Shown piece by piece: positions 8,124 to 15,408 of a stretch of DNA of 16,334 bases. The position numbers and the translations under genes were made by a program. This DNA comes from CAJBLF01 sp964494005 (GTDB taxonomy: Bacteria > Patescibacteriota > Gracilibacteria > Absconditabacterales > Absconditicoccaceae). The notes under the pieces were generated by a model, which was not told where the DNA came from, ran no database searches, and saw nothing but the letters and a program-made list of their open reading frames with translations. Where the stretch lies: positions 1 through 16,334 of the forward strand of contig CAZBQE010000019.1 in assembly GCA_964494005.1 (NCBI GenBank), written 5' to 3'. The first letter of the stretch is position 1, and the number at the start of each line of letters is the position of its first letter.

Positions 8124-8564
8124 TTATCATCTTGTATACAAACCCACAAGCTCATCTTGCTCAACGATTTTGCCTCACATAAGTTCAATCAATCTCTCCT
8201 TGGAAAACCCTGACGAGATTTCTAACATTTCTGAAAGTGCATACACTTTGAACACATATCTATGCGTTCCGCTTGGGGGACAAGGCGCTCATCGAGCAAG
8301 TTCTCCTCGAGAATTCTGACCGAAGACTGCAATCTCAAAATCTTTTTGCGAAATTTTCTGCACAGCTCATTCCACTGGAATATTCGCAAGCAATAAATGA
8401 TCTCGCGTTCATGCAGGTGCATCCGGATCATCCACAATCAATGCTAGAAACTTTGCATCAACAGGAATACCCTCTAAAGTCAATTCGGGAAAGATTCCAT
8501 CACCGTCACAAGTAAATTGGGAAGACATAAAATCATTATAAGCAAATTCTGCAGTAAGTTTCAT
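8124..8564 (-). CDS. YbhB/YbcL family PEBP-like protein
   Basis: A 146-residue phosphatidylethanolamine-binding-protein family member. The family fingerprint is present: F-T-C-D-G-D-G near the N-terminus, D-D-P-D-A-P-A-G at 45-52 and G-A-P-C-P-P-S-G-T-H-R-Y-V-F at 92-105. These line the anion pocket of the fold. The bacterial homologues have no settled role, so none is assigned. Five UGAs encode Gly52, 66, 92, 130 and 146; the last is the final residue, directly before UAA. The N-terminus has no signal peptide, so it is probably cytosolic. Its stop codon abuts the murC stop with no base between. It is slightly shorter than E. coli YbhB because the region after D-P-D-A-P is reduced. Confidence 0.9.
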
Positions 8565-8574
8565 AATACTACGA

Positions 8575-8606
8575 TTAAACGATAAAACGCTTAAACGATA
8601 AAAACA
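8575..8606 (-). repeat. Octamer repeat upstream of the PEBP gene
   Basis: Four units on the plus strand, TTAAACGA, TAAAACGC, TTAAACGA and TAAAAACA, lie about 10 nt upstream of the PEBP start. The pattern is close to the reverse complement of the TCGTTTNA-like units seen elsewhere. Confidence 0.75.
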
Positions 8607-8661
8607 CTGATTAAGTAATACTGATTCGACTTTTTTTTACAAAACAAATTCATATCATCAC

Positions 8662-8706
8662 AAAAAAGCTCTAAAACCAAAATAACGGCTTTAGACTTTG
8701 AGCTTT
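8662..8706 (-). promoter_or_regulatory. Imperfect hairpin with minus-strand T-run between divergent genes
   Basis: AAAGCTC (8665-8671) pairs with GAGCTTT (8700-8706). A second stem, TAAA-A-CC with GG-C-TTTA, stacks inside with one mismatch and a 6-nt bulge. On the minus strand the structure runs into six T. It lies between the PEBP gene (minus) and the metallophosphoesterase gene (plus), so it would act on a leader of the PEBP gene or on antisense transcripts. Confidence 0.4.
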
Positions 8707-8724
8707 ACACTTTATACTAAATCA

Positions 8725-9969
8725 ATGCTTTTAGTTTGAGATCTTCATATCAACTCACGCTACCACGAAAAAATTTTGACAAAACTCAAAAACATTTTTT
8801 CTCAATATCTAAATGAAAAAAATATCATATTTCTCTGAGATTATGTCTACCATTTTGCTTACGATAGGAACGCTCTCCTCCAATTGTACGGACTTTTCCT
8901 CGAACTGTTCGAACAAGGAAAAAACGTCTATATCTTGGCAGGAAATCATGATTGGCTAGGAAGCTCTTTTGTCTTCGAAGAAGCACAGAAAGCTTTCGAA
9001 ACAATTATAAATGATAAATTAGAGATGATAGATTGAATAGGAAAAATAAAATTTATCACTAAGCCATTATTGGAAACTATAGAAGGAGAAAAAATATTGT
9101 TTATGCCATTTTTCTTGCCGTGAAAGAATGAAGAGCTTAATTACATTCCGAAGAACGAGAAGTTGAAAGCCATTAGTGATTTCAGCGCTTTACTGGAAAA
9201 GTCGAATAACAAGCATGAAGCGTTTTCGGGATATATTAACAAATACTTAGCAGAACAAGTAGACAAAAATCCAGGAATTACGGTAATACATCACTACTAT
9301 TTTAACGGAACAGCTTTCCCAGGTCAGAAGTCCAAATTCAATTACAAAGATGTTGCATTGAATGAACAATTTTTGGAATTACCAGACGTAAAGTTTATCT
9401 CATGACATCTTCATCAAGGATTCGCCTATGCAAACTATCTCTGCACCGGAAGCATCCGATCTACCAGTTCATTGGAAACCAACCAAAACAAATATATTTT
9501 CCACTATGACACAACAAAAAAACATATCACCGGAATACCAATCACGATAAACCCACAATTCCTCATACAAAATAAAGAAATGCTAACGAAAGATCTGCTA
9601 TTCGAAGAAATAAAGAAAATCAATCAGGCAAACAAAGAACATTTTCAAAGTCCATCACGAAACATCACGTTCACAGAAGATCAAAAAATTAATATAGAAC
9701 ATATATCATTGACTCTTCAAGTCGATCAAATAGATTACGACAAAATAAATGAAGTAGTAGATACCGAGATAAGGAAAAGTTGCAAAGACTTAAGGCTAAA
9801 AAAAAGCGCGGAGAATCTGGACGAACTACTCTCCAACTTCAAAGTCGACTCCAGCCAATTAGCCTGATTCTCCGACCGAAAAAACATTCTTACCGAGTAT
9901 ATGCAAAAAAAATTCGGGTCTGATTACCCAAAGTACGAAAAAATTATGAAAGAACTTAAATTATTATAA
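8725..9969 (+). CDS. Metallophosphoesterase (SbcD/Mre11-like)
   Basis: A 414-residue protein whose first 240 residues carry all calcineurin-like phosphoesterase motifs: G-D-L-H (5-8), G-D-Y-V-Y-H (38-43), G-N-H-D-W (73-77), V-I-H-H-Y (187-191) and S-G-H-L-H (226-230), which bind a two-metal centre. UGA encodes the Gly of the first, second and last motifs, six UGAs in all. The G-N-H-D and G-H-L-H forms resemble the SbcD/Mre11 nuclease group. The 170-residue C-terminal part is Lys- and Asn-rich with helical segments and is not recognised; it could be a partner-binding or capping region. No SbcC/Rad50 ATPase gene lies in the window, so nuclease function is not established; a nucleotide or protein phosphatase is possible. 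Confidence 0.88.
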
Positions 9970-9970
9970 G

Positions 9971-10051
9971 AAATTGAAATATTGAAACATTAATTTTTCC
10001 ATCTTTGCATTTCTCCATCTTTCCGTTTTTACATATTTCCATCTTTCCATC
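9971..10051 (-). repeat. Octamer tandem repeat array between convergent genes
   Basis: Three units AAATTGAA, ATATTGAA, ACATTAAT (9971-9994) precede seven contiguous octamers from 9996: TTTCCATC, TTTGCATT, TCTCCATC, TTTCCGTT, TTTACATA, TTTCCATC, TTTCCATC. The array fills the gap between the metallophosphoesterase stop and the stop of the PH-like gene and is the longest example in the window. No hairpin terminator is seen here. Confidence 0.9.
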
Positions 10052-10053
10052 GT

Positions 10054-10680
10054 CTAATAGTCTTCCTCCTCTTCTTCAGTCGTCTTTTTGTCCATATATT
10101 CCTTCACCACTTCACTCAATGCTTCAGCGATAATAGACATCTTATCGTCAGAAATAAGAGAAGATTCATCTACAACAACAGGATTTCAAAACTTTTCTTT
10201 GTATTTCATAATCTTATCTACTTGTCTTTTGGGAGCGTTAATGTCTTCAAAAGGATATTCTACACCGTGTTCAAGCTTGATAAGTAAATCACCTCTCGCA
10301 AACAATTTATCCCAAAAACTATCCTGCGCATGAGAAATTGCCTCTATTTTGTCCCATTCAAAAAAATCTGTTTTATGGTCAAAAAGTCCTTCTCGCATAA
10401 ATAAAGTAATTCAAGCTTTGGAAAGTACCAATCCATCCAAATAAAGATTCAAAAAATCTATCATATATTTGACAAAAAACCCTACACCGATAATACCAAA
10501 AGTCCAATCAAAATACGGCCAAGTAATATACCTACTCAAAACTACATAAAGCACATACAACACCAATAAAAAAAGAAGTGTCCTCAAGGTTAGCTTGATA
10601 AATACACTTCCATTATGTCAGATCACATGAAAAACAACATCTACATCCATATGTTTTTTCATAATCTGTTTTCTAAACAT
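10054..10680 (-). CDS. Membrane protein with a PH-like (bPH/DUF304-type) domain, second copy
   Basis: A 208-residue protein with the layout of the gene at 4615-5190: a cytoplasmic N-terminus, two membrane segments (about 31-49 and 60-78), then a PH-like domain containing I-T-L-F-M-R-E-G-L-F, F-F-E-W-D-K-I-E-A-I-S and G-D-L-L-I-K-L-E. These strands fit the bPH fold. An acidic tail ends E-E-E-E-E-D-Y. UGA encodes Gly21, Gly90 and Gly165; the standard code would cut it into pieces. A second ATG at codon 7 could be the real start. It follows rpmE on the same strand after a structured 115-nt gap. The role is unknown; membrane-associated sensing or scaffolding is only a guess. Confidence 0.72.
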
Positions 10681-10705
10681 ACTTCCCAACTAAAAAGTAA
10701 AAGAT

Positions 10706-10776
10706 GCATGATCCATGCGAAATGTGATAAAGTCTCACATAGCGAGAATACATAAACAAGAGAACTAAATAGTTCT
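10706..10776 (-). other. Cluster of three small inverted repeats between rpmE and the PH-like gene
   Basis: Three perfect inverted repeats lie in a row: GCATG/CATGC (10706-10718), TGTGA/TCACA (10723-10739) and AGAACT/AGTTCT (10761-10776). None is followed by a convincing T-run on the minus strand. They may form a structured spacer that affects read-through from rpmE or translation of the next gene. Confidence 0.45.
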
Positions 10777-10785
10777 TGCATCTTA
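10763..10785 (+). repeat. Dispersed 23-bp repeat, copy 1
   Basis: Matches 11756-11778 with two mismatches. The shared core is AACTAAATARTTCTTRCATC followed by TTA. This copy begins inside the third inverted repeat downstream of rpmE. Confidence 0.6.
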
Positions 10786-10795
10786 TAGCTTACAT

Positions 10796-11038
10796 CTATT
10801 TTTTAGCTTTCTTGGTCGCTTTTACCGCATCCATTTTCTTCTGTTTCTCAAGGAATTTCTCCATTCTTCCCTTAATAACTTTCTTGATGACTTTATCCTT
10901 ATTGAACGCAGGATGACATTGATAACACGTTTCAACCTTGATAGGTCCTGGAACAGTGGTATTTACGGTAAATGTAGCACCGCAGATGCAGTTTACTTCT
11001 ACATCTTTATAATAATTTCCATGGATTCACTTTTTCAT
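10796..11038 (-). CDS. rpmE: 50S ribosomal protein L31
   Basis: An 80-residue bL31. The start M-K-K-G-I-H-G-N-Y-Y matches the family opening M-K-x-G-I-H-P-x-Y, and the Gly at position 4 is UGA. Four cysteines in C-I-C (17, 19) and C-Y-Q-C-H-P (38-43) form the zinc site of the C+ type. The basic C-terminal extension R-M-E-K-F-L-E-K-Q-K-K-M is slightly longer than average. It binds near the central protuberance of the large subunit. It follows ndk on the minus strand at a distance of 121 nt, with no clear terminator between them. C+ L31 proteins are often zinc-responsive, but no operator is visible. Confidence 0.95.
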
Positions 11039-11159
11039 TAGAATAATAAATAAACTAAAAGACAGTAGTAAGATCTCAGAGTAAAAGATTGGAATTGTAT
11101 ATATACATGGTGAACGATTTTTTTATCTTTTAATCTTCAATATATTTTAATCAAAATGA

Positions 11160-11663
11160 TTAACGAGTATAAGCACTATGCAATGATTGATGATCAAACA
11201 ATTCTACAGAACTAAATCGATGTTTGATCTCTTCATCAGCCTCTTCCTTGTTTCACGAAGCATGAATAAGATTTGGTACACCTATATCTTGTTTGTCTGC
11301 ATAATCAAATGACATATGAGCAAAATCTCATCTAATAGTTCCTGGAGCAGCAGATTTTGGCTCAGTGGAACCTACCATTTTACGAACAACTTCCACAGCT
11401 TCAATCCCTTCAAGTACCATAGCAATAACCGGTCACCTGCTCATCATTTTGAGTGTGACATCAAAAGGTTTTTGTCCACGCCTAGAAATCATCTTACCAA
11501 GCGTTTCATAGTGATAATAAAGAAATTCCTTATCTGGCTTAGCCATTTTCACTCATATAATATGAAGTCATACTCTTTCAAAACGAGCAATAATCTCTCC
11601 TACAATACTACGACCAACACTATCAGGTTTCAAAACAACCAAAGTTCTCTGTATATTTGTCAT
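11160..11663 (-). CDS. ndk: Nucleoside diphosphate kinase
   Basis: A 167-residue NDP kinase, which moves the gamma phosphate of a nucleoside triphosphate onto nucleoside diphosphates through a phosphohistidine. The start R-T-L-V-V-L-K-P-D-S-V, the G-P-V-I-A-M-V-L-E-G segment, G-S-T-E-P-K-S-A-A-P-G-T-I-R-G-D-F (98-114) and the active site N-L-I-H-A-S-G-N (131-138, His134) are all present. UGA encodes Gly32, 37, 77, 112 and 137, two of them at the active site. The protein is about 20 residues longer than typical bacterial Ndk; extra residues lie around 42-70 and at the C-terminus. A promoter-like sequence precedes it at 11697-11724. Confidence 0.96.
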
Positions 11664-11696
11664 TTTTCACAATACAAAAAAATAAAAGCTGAATGA

Positions 11697-11724
11697 GTAT
11701 TATTGTTTTTCTTCAAATTTTCAA
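11697..11724 (-). promoter_or_regulatory. Candidate sigma-70-type promoter for ndk
   Basis: On the minus strand TTGAAA and TAATAC are separated by 16 nt, ending 34 nt before the ndk start. It is paired with a divergent promoter for the SLH gene in the same 199-nt gap. Confidence 0.5.
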
Positions 11725-11755
11725 GCTATTTTTATAAATAACTATATAGTAACAT

Positions 11756-11778
11756 AACTAAATAATTCTTACATCTTA
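11756..11778 (+). repeat. Dispersed 23-bp repeat, copy 2
   Basis: Same sequence family as 10763-10785 with two G-to-A differences. It lies between the two divergent candidate promoters of ndk and the SLH gene, so it could be a regulator site or an inert repeat. Confidence 0.6.
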
Positions 11779-11799
11779 CATCTAGTAGCTAAGTTTATA

Positions 11800-11827
11800 T
11801 TGAAAAGCTCTATACATTAATTATACC
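11800..11827 (+). promoter_or_regulatory. Candidate sigma-70-type promoter for the SLH gene
   Basis: TTGAAA (11800-11805) and TATACC (11822-11827) are separated by 16 nt; the start codon follows 35 nt later. The -35 hexamer is the same as in the divergent ndk promoter. Confidence 0.5.
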
Positions 11828-11862
11828 TTTTCTGAGCATTTTATTCTCTATACAATTTTTTC

Positions 11863-13557
11863 ATGAAAAAAAGAATACTCGGAATATGATTCACGATAGC
11901 AAGCACTCTTCTTGTAGTGCCTACTTTTGCACAGACAACTGGAGATTTTGACATCACTATCGATCCCGATACGTTAGAAATCACCGTTACCATAGATACG
12001 GGAAATATAAATACCAGCAATAATACAACAGGAATAATAGATACGATATCATACACCGGAACAGAATTTGAACAAGCACTCGCATGGATGTACGACAATG
12101 GATTGACTATGTATGACAACGAAATCGAGTATAGACCAGATGATGGACTTCTCAGAGAAGAAGCAGCAAAAATTATAGGACAAGCCTTTACCGTTCTCGG
12201 ATATGATCAAACCATAAAAAATTCCAGCTGTACTTTTTTAGATAGCAACGACATAGACCCTAGTCTGACACAGCATGTACAAAATTCATGTAAACGAGGA
12301 ATATTCAAAGGTACTACCGACGGAAAGTTTTTACCAAGAGAACAACTTACTAGACCACAATCCATGGCATTGCTCGTAAGAATATTTGAAGGAAAGATAT
12401 CCAACGAAAATAGAGTACCACGACGAGGAGATTATTACATCAAAGGACAAGCATTAGGACTGACGACACTCAACAATCAAGTATCATTTGATACCATGAT
12501 AACAAGAAGAGAAATGGCAATCTATATACGAAGATTAAGAAATATAGCAACAAACGAAACACTCAAACTTATGATGCTTGGTAAGTTAACACAACTTGAT
12601 ACTAACGAAGGAAATTCAACAGGATTACTCAACGATTTTGCAGGACTCGCTAATTCTTTGAGCGTAAATAACGATCCAGAACTTTCTGAAGCTATCAGAT
12701 GGATGAACGACAACGGATTAACCACCTACAAAACCATACCAGAATATATGCCATTCGAAATTCTCAATAGAGAACAAGCAGCAAAAATTCTCACTATGTT
12801 TGCTGGTGTCTTCGATTTGAACAATAGCACCTCATCACTCAATTGTGTATTCCAAGATATCAATCAAGCCGATCCATCACTAATTAGCTACATAGAACAA
12901 GCATGCCAACTTGGTATTATGCAAGGATCCAATGGATATTTCTCACCAAAAGCGAATATCAACAAATCACAATTTGTAGCAGCAATCATCAGATTATTTG
13001 AAGGAAGAAAACTTGATGAAACAAGCAATCCACGACGAAAAAATTATTTTGAAAAAGCACAGGAACTCGGAATGATCTGACCAGCTGACGCCGTAACATT
13101 TGATAATCCAATTACCAGATACGAAGTAGCATTATTTCTCTATAGATTCAAAGTAAAATTCCAAATTCTCCAAAGTCTAAATAGTAGTAACATCCAAAAC
13201 CAAGTTATCAGTACTGTACCTGGATCTACTACCACAGGAACCAACAATCTGCCGATGTCCAATGTATATGTAGATATGAATCTTTTGAATAACGGGAATC
13301 TTGATGTAGGATATATAGAAATCTTAGGACAAAGATACAAAGTCGTAAAATCCAGAACAGAAAAATATTTCACGGATAATTTCGTACGATATGGAGACCT
13401 CTTTACACTCGATACCGAAGAAAAAATTGGAACAACCAGTTTCATCATCAGTAGCCTTTCCTTGATAGAAGGAACTATCAGAATAGGAGAAATAACCTTC
13501 CTCATCACCCCATTGAGCAATACTAACGCTTACTATATGCTCAACCAAGTAAACTAA
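11863..13557 (+). CDS. Secreted SLH-domain (S-layer homology) cell surface protein
   Basis: A 564-residue exported protein. The signal peptide M-K-K-R-I-L-G-I-G-F then A-S-T-L-L-V-V-P-T-F-A-Q predicts signal peptidase I cleavage near residue 23. Residues 69-227 and 274-437 form two copies of a module, each with about three SLH-like motifs: an A-x-x-W-M-x-D-N-G-L-T opening, R-E-E/Q-A-A-K-I, an F-x-D...D-P-S-L centre with paired Cys, an R-x-x-x...L-V-R-I-F-E-G segment, then P-R-R and a final I-T-R-x-E. SLH triplets bind pyruvylated wall polymers in other bacteria. The last 120 residues form a strand-rich domain of unknown role. UGA encodes Gly9 in the signal peptide and Gly406. Its gene follows a good promoter and ends in tandem UAA. 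The ITRxE-type motif is divergent from the Bacillus ITRAE. Confidence 0.88.
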
Positions 13558-13588
13558 TAAATAACCTTTTACTCTCAAAAAATATATC

Positions 13589-13987
13589 ATGCCTACAAAA
13601 TCTACAAAAACCCATCTCCGAAACCCCATCAAAGTCTACCTCCTTATCATGACCCTTGTAGGAGTTATTGGAACATTAATTTCATTGGGAATAGTAGCAT
13701 TTTCTACAGGAAAACAAATACTCATCACCGATGAAGAATACATTCTTGGAGACAGATACTACGAACTTGAAAGTTGTAAATACAACAACTATGGCAACAA
13801 AGAAGAAACAAAAGCCACTCCAGAAGAAATCGAACAATGCGAAAGCAAAAAAACAGACATGCTCATCAAATCCAGAAAAGTGAATTTCAAGGAAGATGTG
13901 CTTGGATGAGCTATCCGAGGGATATTATTCTTAGCAATATTACTTATCCACTACCCAAAATTTATAAAAATTACTAAAAAAGACTAA
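13589..13987 (+). CDS. Small membrane protein of unknown function
   Basis: A 132-residue protein with two membrane segments (about 15-38 and 108-121) joined by a loop of about 70 charged residues with two cysteines (63 and 84), perhaps bonded outside the cell. The C-terminal tail is short and basic. The single UGA encodes Gly107, at the start of the second segment (V-L-G-G-A-I-R-G-I); without recoding the second segment would be lost. It lies 31 nt after the SLH gene on the same strand and may share its transcript. I do not recognise the family. Confidence 0.75.
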
Positions 13988-14039
13988 ACAAAAATCTGAA
14001 AAAAACCTGAAACATATAAAAAACATTCCAATCAAAATC

Positions 14040-14075
14040 TATCAGATGTATCAGAACCTTTATCAAATGTATCAG
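14040..14075 (+). repeat. 15-bp direct repeat just upstream of ruvB
   Basis: TATCAGATGTATCAG (14040-14054) and TATCAAATGTATCAG (14061-14075) are separated by 6 nt, giving a 21-bp period, about two helical turns. The second copy ends 2 nt before the ruvB ATG. The spacing fits a regulator bound on one helix face, but it may be low-complexity repeat of the class seen elsewhere. Confidence 0.6.
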
Positions 14076-14077
14076 AT

Positions 14078-15058
14078 ATGTATATGGAAATAAAAAAAAT
14101 CAATACCGACAAACTCATGAATATCAGTCACTCCGGTAGACCGGATAGTTTTGACGAATTTATCGGACAAGAACATATCAAAAGCATAGTAAAAACCGCT
14201 ATAGAAAGTGGAAAAAAAAGAAAGGGACATATGGGACATCTTCTTTTTTCCGGCCCCAGCGGATTCGGAAAAACAACCATGGCACATATTATTTCCAAAC
14301 AAGGACAAGTAAATATCAAAGCAGTAACCGGATATGCAATTACGAAACCATCAGAAGTTATTAGCATTTTGAATACACTTGAAACCTGAGATATTCTCTT
14401 TATCGACGAAATCCATAGATTGAAACCAAACATCGAAGAAGTATTGTATATTGCAATGGAAGATTTTGTTATCGATATGGTCATGCCGGAAGGAGGCAAT
14501 GTCAGAATACCGATCAATCCATTCACCCTTATCGGAGCAACGACAAAATCTGAGTCTTTGAGCCAACCTATCAAAAACAGATTTGTCTATCATTTTCATT
14601 TCATGGACTATACACCAACAGAAAAAGAAATTATGATTCAAAAATATCTCAATAAATACTGAATTACAACTGTTTCAAATATCACCTGAAATTATCAGGA
14701 GGAATCTTCTGATATCATCAGAAAAATAAGTGAAAAAGTAGGTTCAGTGCCAAGAGAAATTCATAACATGTGTATCAAAATAAGAGACTTCGTAATAACC
14801 AAAACCAAAGAAAATATTCTGACTGCAGATCTTTGGGAAGATTTTCTCAAACACAGTCAGATTGACGAAGGTGGCATGACTCCCCTACACAAAAAATATT
14901 TAAAAATACTAGAAAAGGCAGCTAGACCAATGGGTGTCAAAGCGATTGCTGTCCAATTGGGTATCAATGAAAAAGCAGTCGAAGAAGATGTTGAACCTTT
15001 GTTATTGAAACTAGGGAAAATTGAAAAATCATGAATGTGAAGAATTTTAGTTTCGTAA
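14078..15058 (+). CDS. ruvB: Holliday junction branch migration ATPase RuvB
   Basis: A 326-residue AAA+ ATPase that, with RuvA, drives branch migration of Holliday junctions. The N-terminal R-P-D-S-F-D-E-F-I-G-Q-E (21-32) is diagnostic. Walker A is G-P-S-G-F-G-K-T-T (59-67), Walker B D-I-L-F-I-D-E-I-H-R-L (105-115), and sensor 1 G-A-T-T (153-156); the arginine finger is probably in K-N-R-F. The C-terminal winged helix contains R-P-M-G-V-K-A-I-A and ends G-R-I-L-V-S. UGA encodes five glycines, including Gly104 before Walker B and two near the C-terminus. G-P-S-G-F-G replaces the usual G-P-P-G-L-G. ATG 14078 is the first in-frame start. ruvA and ruvC are not adjacent, unlike many bacteria. Confidence 0.96.
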
Positions 15059-15095
15059 AAAAAAATCGTAATTTTTAATTTTTAATCAATATATA

Positions 15096-15335
15096 ATGAC
15101 ACCAGAAATTACTTCAGAACTCATGGCTGCAGTCACACCAACATTAGCTGCAGGAAGTGTACTCTTACTTATATTTCTCATTATCCGAGACATGGTCCGA
15201 AAAGGTATCGCTCTATGGAAATCAGGAACAAAAAAACAATTAGCTTGGTTTATTTGTATCTTCCTTTTCAATACATTAGGACTACTCCCTATCATCTATC
15301 TCGCTTTTTTTCAGAAAAAAGAGAAACAAATATAA
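15096..15335 (+). CDS. DUF5652-like small membrane protein
   Basis: A 79-residue protein with two membrane segments (about 16-30 and 49-71). The region A-L-W-K-S-G-T-K-K-Q-L-A-W-F and then F-N-T-L-G-L-L-P-I-I-Y-L matches the small 'DUF5652' membrane proteins common in CPR genomes, which carry a W-F...N-T-L-G-(I/L)-L-P-I-x-Y signature. A K/Q-rich tail follows. No UGA occurs. It begins 37 nt after ruvB, preceded by an AT-only stretch. Function unknown; the family assignment is from memory of the signature. Confidence 0.75.
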   Translation: MTPEITSELMAAVTPTLAAGSVLLLIFLIIRDMVRKGIALWKSGTKKQLAWFICIFLFNTLGLLPIIYLAFFQKKEKQI

Positions 15336-15348
15336 TAAAAATTATATT
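15329..15348 (+). other. All-A/T perfect inverted repeat over the stop of the DUF5652-like gene
   Basis: AATATAAT and ATTATATT pair perfectly over 8 bp around an AAAA loop and include the UAA at 15333-15335. No T-run follows on the plus strand, so it is a weak terminator candidate at most. Confidence 0.4.
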
Positions 15349-15408
15349 ATAAAATATGCTATAAAAATGATGTAAAAATATTTTCTTTTTATTTTTTAAT
15401 ATATACCC

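Noticed and set aside
8222..8515. Overlapping frames on both strands in the PEBP region
   Set aside because: They are explained by the PEBP gene read with UGA as Gly, whose family motifs are clear.
11316..11696. Plus-strand frame of 126 codons
   Set aside because: It is antisense to ndk, which has a complete active site. The translation is Ser-, Asn- and His-rich without a pattern.
780..15058. Widespread frameshifts or pseudogenes suggested by many short fragments of one protein in the same frame
   Set aside because: The fragments lie in one frame and are joined only by UGA. Read as Gly, they give full-length proteins with intact motifs.
780..15058. UGA as selenocysteine or tryptophan
   Set aside because: UGA occurs several times in most genes at motif glycines, far too often for selenocysteine, and no SECIS-like structures are seen. 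The residues fit Gly, while Trp is encoded by UGG.
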